From UBA1822 sp963615055 (lineage in GTDB: Bacteria > Bacillota > Negativicutes > Veillonellales > Dialisteraceae), in contig CAVEFO010000006.1 in NCBI GenBank assembly GCA_963615055.1, positions 1 through 52,123 of the forward strand: DNA of 52,123 nucleotides, given 5' to 3'. The notes below the pieces were generated by a model. The model was not told the origin of the DNA. It made no database searches and saw only the letters and a list, made by a program, of their open reading frames with translations. Within the stretch, counting starts at the first letter, position 1. The number at the start of each line of letters is the position of its first letter. A program made the translations under genes and the position numbers. Below are positions 7,905 to 16,107 of this stretch, piece after piece.

Positions 7905-7985
7905 ATAATCAGTCAAGTCCAGCTCTCCAAACGTATCAAGTCGGCAAGGCAAATTCAAAGCTTGCACTCCCGAAATATATAACAT
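7905..7985 (-). pseudogene. Truncated N-terminal fragment related to the AbiEii-like gene
   Basis: From an ATG at 7985 the minus strand reads MLYISGVQALNLPCRLDTFG, then ELDLTD and a stop. This matches the first 20 residues of the protein at 5389-6504 (MQYITGMQALNIPCSLNTFG). Similarity ends abruptly, so this is the remnant of a second copy or a different fusion partner cut by recombination. Confidence 0.6.
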
Positions 7986-8009
7986 AGCACTGCCTCTTCT
8001 TGGAAATTT

Positions 8010-8864
8010 CTACTTCAATGCCTCTAAAAGAATATTCTCATATCGCATCCTAACGCCGGCGAACATGTATCGCTTCCGCCGATTCGATAATCCTTCCGTC
8101 TCGTCGATGATATTCCAAATTGCATTTAAATCGATTTTAGAAATTAGCTTCTCCATGGAAACCGGCAGTTTAGGTGTGGGCTTTTTCAAAATTTCCCGAT
8201 ACGTCATCCGCTGCCCGTCCAAACAAAATCCGACTCGATGCTTGCCTTCAATATTTTCAAGAAGTGCTCGGTCTTTTAGACACTTCTGCGCCGTATCGTC
8301 ATCAACATCTGCGCCCAAAGACGAACTGCATCCGTACACCGGTGCAAGTTTAAGATGCTGCTCGTCCCTAGATAAAAATCCCCAGCTCGCAAGATTCCTA
8401 TCTTTGTTTCCAATCAGGCAATCTACGACTAAGGTATCCCAAAACCGCTCTTCTGCATCTTCTTCGAGGTCTTTGCTAACACGATTGAAAACTTCCTGTA
8501 TCAGAGAATATTCAGGAATTCGTCCATGCCGATAGCCACGGCATCCCATGGCGACATTGCTCGCCATGTATAATTGCTCGCCGTCAGCTTTGAAATCTTT
8601 GCAAACGACCACGATTTCGGGAGTGCTATCATCTCCGGTGTACTTTGCCAGAAATGTTTCCTGCACAGGAAAATCGAGCACCACAAAGATGCGGCACCCG
8701 ATATATTCTGAGAACGTATTATATTGAGTAAAGGTTCCTTTTCCCTTGTGTACAAGATTCGGTTCCTTCACCATATATTTCCGGTCGTTAAAGGAAATCG
8801 CAAATTTCCTCTCTGTGCCGCCATAATTATCCAGAACCGTCTTGAATGCAGAAATATCTATCAT
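8010..8864 (-). CDS. HipA/CtkA-like kinase-fold protein, active site altered
   Basis: A 284-residue protein resembling the compact HipA-like (CtkA-type) Ser/Thr kinases. The catalytic-loop region reads CLIGNKDRNLASWGFL (about 151-166), close to the HipA pattern with N and D kept. The segment expected to hold the DFG-like metal-binding aspartate, usually PVYDCGS or similar, reads PVYGCSSSL (about 173-181), so the Asp is Gly. It may be inactive or a pseudokinase. It follows a paralogue (9024-9899) on the same strand. No RHH or Xre HipB-type antitoxin gene is seen intact beside it. Confidence 0.75.
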   Translation of the reverse strand: MIDISAFKTVLDNYGGTERKFAISFNDRKYMVKEPNLVHKGKGTFTQYNTFSEYIGCRIFVVLDFPVQETFLAKYTGDDSTPEIVVVCKDFKADGEQLYMASNVAMGCRGYRHGRIPEYSLIQEVFNRVSKDLEEDAEERFWDTLVVDCLIGNKDRNLASWGFLSRDEQHLKLAPVYGCSSSLGADVDDDTAQKCLKDRALLENIEGKHRVGFCLDGQRMTYREILKKPTPKLPVSMEKLISKIDLNAIWNIIDETEGLSNRRKRYMFAGVRMRYENILLEALK

Positions 8865-8921
8865 TATCTACCGGCACCTTTTCTTTATTTTCTATATATC
8901 TCCAAAAGACTTATCCGAATT

Positions 8922-9026
8922 TTAGATTTTATCCTCATTATCCAGCTCCTTCCAGAATTCGTCTATTGGCGTAAATTTGCATCCGCTATCAAGATACTCC
9001 TGATATGCTTCTTCCGCAATCCTTCA
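8922..9026 (-). pseudogene. In-frame tail past a TGA stop of the upstream HipA-like gene
   Basis: After the TGA at 9024-9026 the same frame stays open for 33 codons: RIAEEAYQEYLDSGCKFTPI, then DEFWKELDNEDKI and TAA. The tail looks like the C-terminus of small antitoxin-type proteins. Either the kinase once ran on into this tail and a stop arose, or an antitoxin gene was fused and cut. The antitoxin resemblance is an impression, not a search result. Confidence 0.4.
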
Positions 9027-9899
9027 GTCTTCATTCTCCTGTATGGAAAAATCCAGAATCTTTTCTTTCCGGTTTCGGATTACGGCCTTGTAGAATCGCT
9101 TCTGCATGTCGGACAAAATATCAATGCCGTCGATAATAGCCTCTATCTTTGCCATGTCAACTCTTGGCGCAATTCGGAAAAGCGCATCTGTACAATCTTG
9201 ATTAAGCCCCAAAGCGAGAAAGTGGGCATAGTTTATTTTTTGATGGAGGTCTTTCATTGCAGAACAAGTGGAAAAAAGAAAATGATTAAATCCTTTCTCG
9301 GATGCACAAATCACTTTTACCTCGTCTTCTGTAAGCCCGAAATAAAGCGAGGCTCCGCAGCTATAAACGGGGCAGAGCCTTCTTGCCCTCGTTTGCTCAT
9401 TCACCAAGAACCCCCAATTCTCGTAACGTCTATTCGGATTGGCGATGAGCGCATCACCGATAAATTGATCCCAATAAAACGCCTTGACCTTGACGGGATC
9501 GAGAAAAACTTGCTCATCTATAGCTTTAACCAGCCGCAGCAAACGATGTCTTTCTCCATCCAAGGAGCAAGCCTCGATACAAGTGTTGAGGACACCGTCA
9601 AATGGTCTCAACGTATATCCGTCTTGCGACAAATCCTCACAGGCAACGGCACGATAAACCTTCCCGTTTTTTCGATAAATACCAAGGATAGTCTCTTGCG
9701 CCGGAATCCCCAATGATTGCATGACATGGCAGCCGATATATTCGGATATAATCCGGCTTGTGTAATACTTCGCTCGATCAGACACAGATTCGAGTTTTAG
9801 CATGTACGGTTTATCGTGATACGTGATTCCGATTTTCTTTCCGCTTAGCCCTCCGTATGTTCGATTCGGATTAACCGGGCAATCCGAAAAATCTATCAT
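9024..9899 (-). CDS. HipA/CtkA-like kinase-fold protein, strongly altered active site
   Basis: A 291-residue paralogue of the protein at 8010-8864, aligned over the full length (MIDF/MIDI start, SEYIGC, WGFL). The catalytic loop reads ALIANPNRRYENWGFL, where the usual N-x-D is N-P-N, and the DFG-like site reads PVYSCGASL, with Ser for Asp. Both substitutions point to loss of kinase activity. GGGAGG precedes the ATG at 9899. It starts 28 nt after the M48 protease gene and is probably co-transcribed with it. Confidence 0.72.
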   Translation of the reverse strand: MIDFSDCPVNPNRTYGGLSGKKIGITYHDKPYMLKLESVSDRAKYYTSRIISEYIGCHVMQSLGIPAQETILGIYRKNGKVYRAVACEDLSQDGYTLRPFDGVLNTCIEACSLDGERHRLLRLVKAIDEQVFLDPVKVKAFYWDQFIGDALIANPNRRYENWGFLVNEQTRARRLCPVYSCGASLYFGLTEDEVKVICASEKGFNHFLFSTCSAMKDLHQKINYAHFLALGLNQDCTDALFRIAPRVDMAKIEAIIDGIDILSDMQKRFYKAVIRNRKEKILDFSIQENED

Positions 9900-9927
9900 T
9901 TTTCTGCCTCCCTATAGGAATTCCTGT

Positions 9928-11169
9928 TTATTCCTTCTCCGGATATTTCCGAAAATCACAGTTTGCATCACCCAAGTGCCAATATCTGCTGTTGCTGCAG
10001 ATGAGATACTCGTTGCCTCGCTTATCTACCTTGTGGATAATCTTGGCACCGCATTCCGGGCAATAGTTATTCTGTTGTGCTTGCCCCCATGCCATGCACT
10101 TATCCCAAAAGGACTCTTTTTTGACAGAAGCATTTAACGCTGCACAAGATGCCAGAATTTCTTGCATTCCAAATCCGCCCACTTGCGAATTGTTTGTACT
10201 ATCAGTTTGCTCGATAGCTCCTTCCGAATTTTCCGGATTCTGCTTTCTATCATTTTGTTGCTTTTCAAGGCGTTCAAGAATCTTTTTCATGCGGCTTTCG
10301 GTTTTCGGATGCGTGGCTTCAAGCCTATACTTAAGTGCTTCTACGAAATCGTCTGTAAATCGAGGCGGTGTATCGTTGGCACATTCCCATGCAATACGGT
10401 TCAGACCACGATACAGGCAAAGCCCAAATCCGGTGTCGACAGCATATGCATCCGCTTCGTATTCTTTTCTGCGACTTCCCCACATTTCCAAATAGTGAAT
10501 CGGGAAATTAAGGCAGAACCGAAGAGCGAAATACTCAATCGCTAAAATATACATAACAAGGCGGAACACAATCCCGATAAAAGGGATAAAAGCAAGGCCG
10601 CCGATTATGATGAGAATCAGTTTGAAGATTAATAGCTCAATATTGCTGGCAAATTTCATGCCACAACTGAGCATCAGAAATTGCGTGTGCTTCTTTTGGT
10701 TATGTCCGAGCTCATGCGCCATAATTCCGGCCAGCTCATCATCATGACAACGAAGCAGCGTGCCGCGATTCACGACGATATAATTTGACCCGATAGCACA
10801 TGCATTCATGCTCAAATCATCATTGGTCAGCAAATCATATTTTTTCGGATCTACACCGGCCGCTCTACATACGATGGTCCAGACCCTTTCCAGCCGATGT
10901 CGTTCTGCATCAGAGATTGGGAAATGGTCGCCGTTCATTAGAATGAAAATCCACTGAAGCTTAGGAATCATCGTTAAAATTGCAGGTGCAAAAACCGACA
11001 CCAACGTGAATCCCCAAATCACTGGAATCATTCCGTACTCGGCTACCCATCCTTGAAGAGTAAGGCTGCTCGGAGCAATTAAGCGAAGCATAATCGACCA
11101 AAACAGGCAGTTAATAAAAACATTTACGCCCACTTGCATCAAAAACGACCAAACCACATGGATTGACAT
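9928..11169 (-). CDS. M48 family zinc metalloprotease with C-terminal zinc ribbon
   Basis: A 413-residue membrane-bound protease. Two transmembrane segments lie in the first 75 residues and hydrophobic stretches again near 175-225. The zinc site HELGH (about 149-153) is followed by the third ligand in EYEAD (about 236-240), as in HtpX/Ste24 relatives. The last 50 residues add a zinc ribbon (CPEC ... C ... C), which is not standard for M48. The ATG follows the upstream stop directly (TAAATG), so translation is coupled to the small membrane protein. Substrates are unknown; family members cut membrane or misfolded proteins. Confidence 0.85.
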   Translation of the reverse strand: MSIHVVWSFLMQVGVNVFINCLFWSIMLRLIAPSSLTLQGWVAEYGMIPVIWGFTLVSVFAPAILTMIPKLQWIFILMNGDHFPISDAERHRLERVWTIVCRAAGVDPKKYDLLTNDDLSMNACAIGSNYIVVNRGTLLRCHDDELAGIMAHELGHNQKKHTQFLMLSCGMKFASNIELLIFKLILIIIGGLAFIPFIGIVFRLVMYILAIEYFALRFCLNFPIHYLEMWGSRRKEYEADAYAVDTGFGLCLYRGLNRIAWECANDTPPRFTDDFVEALKYRLEATHPKTESRMKKILERLEKQQNDRKQNPENSEGAIEQTDSTNNSQVGGFGMQEILASCAALNASVKKESFWDKCMAWGQAQQNNYCPECGAKIIHKVDKRGNEYLICSNSRYWHLGDANCDFRKYPEKE

Positions 11170-11529
11170 TTATTTCACCTCGTCTTCCTTATTTCCCCTG
11201 TATTTCTCGTACATCATGACCCACTCGTCACAATTTCTGTAATCGCTATCCTCCGGACATGCGCCATCCTCAGGTGTGTCATCAAAGCAATCCAGTTGCT
11301 TTTTTTCTCTTGGTCCCATTTCGCCAAGTTCTTCAGCTATAAGTCCTTTGCCAAAAGGAAGGAGAAACAAACTCCCTATCCAAACGCAAGCTCCAAGTAT
11401 ACAGCCGATACCACTTATACAAATCGTAATCACCAAGACAACAAGCATCAGTCCTAAAGCGATAAAAGGCGAGGCTAAGGCAATCCCAAAAGTCCACGAC
11501 ACAATACTCCAGAGTGTATCCAGTTCCAT
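11170..11529 (-). CDS. Small membrane protein coupled to the M48 protease
   Basis: A 119-residue protein with two hydrophobic helices (about 8-45 and 48-62) and an acidic soluble tail containing DCFDD and CPEDSDYRNCDEW. No family recognised. ATG at 11529 is preferred over a GTG one codon upstream because GAGGTG is then well spaced. Its stop abuts the ATG of the protease gene, which suggests the two act together at the membrane. Confidence 0.7.
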   Translation of the reverse strand: MELDTLWSIVSWTFGIALASPFIALGLMLVVLVITICISGIGCILGACVWIGSLFLLPFGKGLIAEELGEMGPREKKQLDCFDDTPEDGACPEDSDYRNCDEWVMMYEKYRGNKEDEVK

Positions 11530-11690
11530 CACAACACCTCAAAATTCCAGAATTTTCCCGAAAGCAGCCAATAACTGACTCGAAGGTATGGGCTCATCTC
11601 ACAATAAGAAGCCTTTGGAAACCGCTCCAACTCGTATTAATAAAGCGGCTTCCACTTGCTCCCAGAAATTCAAAAGAACTGCGAACTATT

Positions 11691-12185
11691 TTAGGCATTA
11701 TGGCCCAAATGGATACTGCTTACTAAACCATCTTTGAAATGGAAAGTCATTTTTCCATACTTTGACGTTTTGTACATGATATAGTGCGAACCACCGCTGG
11801 GGATATCAAAATCCGGCCGACCGTAAGCTCTGTAAATATCCCGCTCAGGGGATTTTACATGAATTCCTTTAGGTGTCGCGAATCCATTATTGCCGGTTAC
11901 GGAAATCATGATGACATGGAATGGTCCGTTTTGGCTCTCTCCCTCAAAAAAGAATGAGAGCGTATCACCGTACTTGATCAGCATTGTGTAAAACCCGCCA
12001 TACGCCGGAGATCTTTTAGGCTCTGTCTTTTCTGTCGGTTCGCCATAAATTCCAGTAACCTGTTCATAGGTATAACCGGCACGAATCCCACCAAGGAATG
12101 CTTCTTCATCCGGAAGCATGGCATAGGACATTCCCGTAATGCAAAGGGTAGCAGCCAAAGATAAAAGTGCGATTTTCGTTTTCAT
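11691..12185 (-). CDS. Exported protein of unknown function
   Basis: A 164-residue protein with a clear signal peptide (MKTKIALLSLAATLCITGM, cut near SYA, residue 22). The mature part begins with a G-Y-T-Y-E-Q-V-x-x-I-Y-G-E-P motif, like the repeat start in small BamE/SmpA-type lipoprotein domains, and has a second similar RDIYRAYGRPD segment. There is no lipobox cysteine. GGAGG precedes the ATG. A broken inverted repeat (11617-11653) lies downstream. Function unknown. Confidence 0.75.
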   Translation of the reverse strand: MKTKIALLSLAATLCITGMSYAMLPDEEAFLGGIRAGYTYEQVTGIYGEPTEKTEPKRSPAYGGFYTMLIKYGDTLSFFFEGESQNGPFHVIMISVTGNNGFATPKGIHVKSPERDIYRAYGRPDFDIPSGGSHYIMYKTSKYGKMTFHFKDGLVSSIHLGHNA

Positions 12186-12236
12186 GATTTTTCCTCCTGA
12201 TAATTATTTTATACCTGTTTTACGATATAACAAAAT

Positions 12237-13088
12237 TCACTCGAGCATTTTCGGGCGAAGTATTTCCATCTTACGCATTGCTGTTTTCAAGCTATCTCCA
12301 TCCTCCATGAAATAACTGAAAACATCATAGTACGTGCATCTTCCTCCTTTGGGCATGACTATATAAGGAGCAACGAAAGGTTCATCCAGCCCATGCCACA
12401 TATCCGTTTTTTGGCCTCGTAATGAGTCTTTAATAGAAGCATAGACCGCATTTCCACGTGCAATTAAATGTATTGCGGCACCTTCTGCGGCAAATATTTG
12501 TGCCATTATTGTGCTATAACCATAGGATATTAGCAGCTTGATAACGTCGATGGTTTGCTCTCTGGTATATGGAAATTTATCGTCTGTACGCTGAATTTGC
12601 TGGTAAAACCCCTCTGAAACTTCGTGGTTATCAAGACTATCCCATCCTGATAGGTCGGATGGTCCTTCATCAATATCACGCCCCTTTTCGTACATAATTT
12701 CCTCGTATCGACCTTTGGCAACCTCTTTTCTGGCTTCATCCCAAGTTAACCCGTTTTCATATAAGCACTCGACCATTTCCCAGTACCCTGTCATTCCGTT
12801 AGCCCCGATTTCATAGGGATTTTGATCAGCTCTCCCAAGATGCCAATTGTTCTTGCGTTCTTTATCCAAACGACTTGTCACATGTAAATGCAATATGGCT
12901 AAATCATAAATAGCAGCAAAAGCGTATCCTGTTTCAATCAATAATTCTGAAAACTGCTTAGAATATCCTGACTTCGATAAGGACTCTATCATGCTCGACT
13001 TCGTCGTTTTCTTTCCATCAAAAACAAAATAAGGTTCACCGCCATCGGCCGGATAGTTCAAGAAGTATTGCTCTTCGTAAGTATTCAT
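12237..13088 (-). CDS. Repeat-module protein of unknown function, paralogue 1
   Basis: A 283-residue soluble protein without signal or membrane segments. It is built from about four related modules: GGEPYFVFDGKK then SGYSKQFSELL (about 15-50); a second with NPYEIGANG and ENGLTWDEA ending GRYEEIM (about 85-130); FPYTREQT then SYGYSTIMAQ (about 170-205); and APYIVMPKGG then DGDSLKTAM (about 240-275). Each pairs a P-Y strand-like stretch with a helix after GY(S). The next gene upstream (13158-13994) is a close paralogue, with a more distant one at 14234-14710. I do not recognise the family. Tandem divergent copies are common among immunity proteins, but that is speculation. Confidence 0.75.
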   Translation of the reverse strand: MNTYEEQYFLNYPADGGEPYFVFDGKKTTKSSMIESLSKSGYSKQFSELLIETGYAFAAIYDLAILHLHVTSRLDKERKNNWHLGRADQNPYEIGANGMTGYWEMVECLYENGLTWDEARKEVAKGRYEEIMYEKGRDIDEGPSDLSGWDSLDNHEVSEGFYQQIQRTDDKFPYTREQTIDVIKLLISYGYSTIMAQIFAAEGAAIHLIARGNAVYASIKDSLRGQKTDMWHGLDEPFVAPYIVMPKGGRCTYYDVFSYFMEDGDSLKTAMRKMEILRPKMLE

Positions 13089-13157
13089 TTCGATAATCCT
13101 TTCTGCATAAATCCCAAAGCTTGATTCACAATATTAAAACGCACTTAGCCATTTCCG

Positions 13158-13994
13158 TTAAGAGAAGTTTTCTGCCAGACACATTGCTTCTTTCAAACTA
13201 TCTCCGCTATCCATGAAATGGCAGATAAAATTGTAGTACGTAAATTTTTCACCCTCAGGCGAGACTAGATAAGGAGCGGCTAACGGTTTGTCCAGCCCAT
13301 ACCATTCATCCGATTTATTGTATCGTAATGCATTTTTAATGGAACCATAGATCGAATCTCCTCGTGTAACTAAATGCTTTGCGACTCCCTCTGCGACAAA
13401 TCTTTGTACCATTACAGAGGGATATCCAAAGGATATAAGTATCTTAATAAGACCGATGGTTTGTTCTCTGGTATGTGGAAATTTATCGTCTTTATGAAGA
13501 GTTTGCCAGTACAACGTCTCCGATACCTCTTGGTCTTCCAAGCTATCCCATCCTGATAAGTCGTATGGCCCTTCATCGATGTTACGGCCCTTTTCGTTCA
13601 TAATTTCCTCGTATCGACCTTTTGCAACCTCTTCTCTGGCGGTTTCCCAGGTTAGCCCGTTTTCATACAAGCACTCAACCGCTTCCCAGTACCCTATCAT
13701 TCCACTAGACCCGATTTCATAGGGATCTTGGTCGACCCTGCCAAGATGCCAATTTTTCTTACTTTCTTTATACAAACGGCCATCCACGTGATACCGGAAT
13801 GCATACATATCATGAAGAGCGCCAAAAGCGTGTCCTGTCTCAATTAATAATTCCGAAAAAGCTTCAGGATAACCAGAATCCATCAGGAATTTCAATATTA
13901 GTGATTTCGTTTTTTTCTTTCCGTCAAACACAAAATATGGTTCTCCGCCGTTAGTCGGATAATTCAAGAAGTACTGTTCTTCGAAGATCCTCAT
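13158..13994 (-). CDS. Repeat-module protein of unknown function, paralogue 2
   Basis: A 278-residue paralogue of the neighbour at 12237-13088, alignable end to end (EEQYFLNYP, GGEPYFVFDGKK, NWHLGR, GRYEEIM, DEGP.DLSGWDSL, KFP.TREQTI). Start set at 13994 (MRIFEEQYFL) because AAAGGATTG precedes it and the paralogue begins at the same place; an upstream in-frame ATG at 14087 would add 31 unrelated residues. The DNA before that region repeats the DNA upstream of the third paralogue. Function unknown. Confidence 0.75.
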   Translation of the reverse strand: MRIFEEQYFLNYPTNGGEPYFVFDGKKKTKSLILKFLMDSGYPEAFSELLIETGHAFGALHDMYAFRYHVDGRLYKESKKNWHLGRVDQDPYEIGSSGMIGYWEAVECLYENGLTWETAREEVAKGRYEEIMNEKGRNIDEGPYDLSGWDSLEDQEVSETLYWQTLHKDDKFPHTREQTIGLIKILISFGYPSVMVQRFVAEGVAKHLVTRGDSIYGSIKNALRYNKSDEWYGLDKPLAAPYLVSPEGEKFTYYNFICHFMDSGDSLKEAMCLAENFS

Positions 13995-14072
13995 TTTCGT
14001 CAATCCTTTCTTCAGAAAATTCCAAAGCATATACGCGACATTCCCTTTGGAACCGGAGAAGAAATCATTCGG

Positions 14073-14176
14073 AAACAAAAACAACATCGACTCACTTCTC
14101 TGTGTTAGTTGTCATTTTGTCGTCCGTAATCTTGTATCGTCATTCTTCGTCCGTTTCCGTCGAGAGTGTTTCGATG
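14073..14176. repeat. Direct repeat upstream of paralogue 2
   Basis: About 105 bp closely matching 14786-14890. Shared blocks include AAACAAAAACAACATCGA, AGTTGTCATTTTGTC, TTCGTCCGT and GTCGAGA. The two copies are 713 bp apart and flank the third module gene, so they mark the gene duplication at DNA level. Confidence 0.75.
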
Positions 14177-14233
14177 CTTCGAATTTAATACTTATTCATT
14201 GGAAACTCTTTGTCTGAATTCCCACATTTGTGA

Positions 14234-14710
14234 TTAATAAAACTTTGCCATGGCTTCTCTATAAGAGCCGATAGGGTCCTCAACAAGTCGATGGTACTGC
14301 TCGTAGACTGCTTCTTCATATCGACCGTTTTCAACTTCTTCAATAGCAAGCTGCATGCGGAATCCCATTCTACGCAAGTCATCTATCATCTCCATATATG
14401 GCTTTTTTTGGCCTTGGACAATCATATAAGGAGCCTCACCGTGTTTTGGAATTACCCACTTGTTTTTGCCATTTTCCTGTAGTCTACGAACCACGCCGGA
14501 ATGAAAAACTCTTTTCATCATGTCGAGAAAGAAATCAAACCAGAATTTTTCGGCCAAAAACTCGGCATATGTTTTGGAATATCCGTAGCTTTCGATGAGC
14601 GCGATAATTTGTGATTTTGTGAAAACCTGACCTCCACGTTCAACGTAAGGCTCACTGCCATCCTTCGGTACAATCCATTTCCTTTGCATATTTCTGTTTT
14701 CGTTTTGCAT
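14234..14710 (-). CDS. Repeat-module protein of unknown function, paralogue 3 (short)
   Basis: A 158-residue member of the same family, with two clear modules: KWIVPKDGSEPYVERGGQ then SYGYSKTYAEFLAEK (about 11-50), and KWVIPKHGEAPYMIVQGQ then RMGFRMQLAIEEVENGRYEE (about 80-135). It shows the module most plainly: W-V/I-P-K-x-G-x-x-P-Y-x-x-x-x-G-Q. AAGGAAC precedes the ATG at 14710. It is the first gene of a probable operon 14710-12237 read from the promoter at 14895-14924. Confidence 0.75.
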   Translation of the reverse strand: MQNENRNMQRKWIVPKDGSEPYVERGGQVFTKSQIIALIESYGYSKTYAEFLAEKFWFDFFLDMMKRVFHSGVVRRLQENGKNKWVIPKHGEAPYMIVQGQKKPYMEMIDDLRRMGFRMQLAIEEVENGRYEEAVYEQYHRLVEDPIGSYREAMAKFY

Positions 14711-14785
14711 TTTTAGTTCCTTCTTTCAGAAAAAATAGTGTGTTCTACATCGCTACCTTTTCAGAAACGGTGAAAAATGGCCCAT

Positions 14786-14890
14786 AAACAAAAACAACAT
14801 CGATTTCACCTCGCTTTCCTAAGTTGTCATTTTGTCTCCGTAATCTGTCTAGTCATTTTTCGTCCGTCTCAGTCGAGATTTTCGATGTGC
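14786..14890. repeat. Direct repeat upstream of paralogue 3
   Basis: Second copy of the repeat at 14073-14176, lying between the promoter and the first module gene. Confidence 0.75.
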
Positions 14891-14894
14891 CAAT

Positions 14895-14924
14895 ATTTTA
14901 CCATGCATCCTCTAAATTCGTCAA
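14895..14924 (-). promoter_or_regulatory. Promoter of the module-protein operon
   Basis: Minus-strand -35 TTGACG (14919-14924), 18-nt spacer, extended -10 TGGTAAAAT with the hexamer at 14895-14900. Confidence 0.65.
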
Positions 14925-15262
14925 ATTAGAAATGAATTAAAATCACAAGCGAAAGAGGATTTCTCAGCATAGCCACGTGATTTTCTTCGGATTGAGATGT
15001 TTTGTGAATCTTATTGCAACACCCCGCTTTTGAATATCTTTATCGTTTTAGGCACCCCTAATTTGGCGTAATCTTATTTTCCTTATTCCTTAAATGAACA
15101 CCCCTCCTTTAGTCAGTCAAGTCCATATTAGTGTGTAAATTAATTTTCCTCTTAGAATCGTACCGTCACGCACTTGAAAAAACTTTTGAAGCAGGGTTCA
15201 CCTTGTGGGCCGGCTCATTACTTCTTAAAGTGTGGCCGGACTGTAAATCGGGGAAATCTCCA

Positions 15263-15312
15263 ATAAATAGGGGCTTTCAGCGGTATCGCTCCGCCGGGAG
15301 CCCTCTTTTTTA
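15263..15312 (+). terminator. Terminator-like hairpin with no gene before it
   Basis: GGGGCT...AGCGG pairs with CCGCC...AGCCCT and is followed by CTTTTTTAT on the plus strand. No plus-strand gene lies upstream, so it may end a small RNA, or act on the minus strand to end the defence operon. Confidence 0.4.
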
Positions 15313-15447
15313 TACCCGTTTTCAGTTTTTCAGCGACTTTGCCGTGAGGATGTGTACCGCGGTGACCCCTCGATTTTGAGCCCCACGAGGGGAAATCAAA
15401 ATTTACGGGCAAAATCAAAATGTGTGAGGAATAATCAAAAGGTATTC

Positions 15448-16107
15448 TTACACCTCGCTGAATACTTTTGAGAAGATCATTTTGGTAAAAACATCATCGA
15501 TCTGCTTTGCAATCTGCTTTGATTCTATAAGCATCCCAAGTTCTATATTGCCTTGTTGTCCGTGGTAGGAAAGGTTCGCAGAAGTAATGAGCGTCTGTTG
15601 CTGGTCAACCGATATGACCTTCGCATGAAGTGCAGCCATTTTATCGTCTTCTTGGCGGTAATTGTATATTTTAAGAAAACGACCTTTATATCGGAGGACT
15701 TTATCAAAATCCGGCTGCTTATCTATATCGTTGACGAAAAACTTTACAAAAACGCCTCGCCGACTCTTTTGAATGATGGTATCAACCAGCTCCAAAAAGT
15801 ATGAGGATAAGGAATACCCCGTAATCAGAATATTCCGGTCCGCTCCATTAATCATCGACTGCACAACATTCATGGTCGTCCTTGCTTTTATAGCAAAAGA
15901 TGGCGGAGCCGTAACAACGAGAGACACTTTGTCAGAATCGGGCATTGTCATTGCGCCAAGAATAGATGCTACTATATCTTCACAGTGGGCATCCGATAAT
16001 TCCGGGCAGCTACGCTTGAGCATAACTTTAGCATTTGATGTGCCGTTCGACGCATCGCTCTTAACTATGTTCAAGAAAATTTCTTTGTTTAGATTTCCAC
16101 CTGACAT
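15448..16107 (-). CDS. drmC: DrmC, phospholipase D-like protein of DISARM
   Basis: A 219-residue PLD-superfamily protein. One HxK motif is visible, ALHAKVISVD followed by TSANLS (about 157-178), typical of the single-motif PLD proteins at the end of DISARM operons. The start at 16107 (MSGGNLNKE) follows GGTGAGAGAG and overlaps the end of drmB by 19 nt, so the two are translationally linked. It is the last gene of the operon. In known systems DrmC is dispensable or supportive for defence; its enzymatic role is uncertain. Confidence 0.85.
   Translation of the reverse strand: MSGGNLNKEIFLNIVKSDASNGTSNAKVMLKRSCPELSDAHCEDIVASILGAMTMPDSDKVSLVVTAPPSFAIKARTTMNVVQSMINGADRNILITGYSLSSYFLELVDTIIQKSRRGVFVKFFVNDIDKQPDFDKVLRYKGRFLKIYNYRQEDDKMAALHAKVISVDQQQTLITSANLSYHGQQGNIELGMLIESKQIAKQIDDVFTKMIFSKVFSEV

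Larger units (their letters stand above)
14711..15447. other. Intergenic region between module-gene operon and DISARM operon
   Basis: Contains the second copy of the direct repeat, the promoter at 14895-14924 and several hairpins: a terminator-like one at 15263-15312 and CCCCTCG/CGAGGGG at 15366-15392. Three AATCAAAA motifs lie at about 15393-15440. No coding frame here has a credible start. The text CAGTCAAGTCCA occurs both at about 15114 and at about 7911, next to the truncated fragment. Confidence 0.5.

Noticed and set aside
15131..15379. 82-codon plus-strand frame and its antisense
   Set aside because: No start signals, and both run through hairpins; no family recognised.
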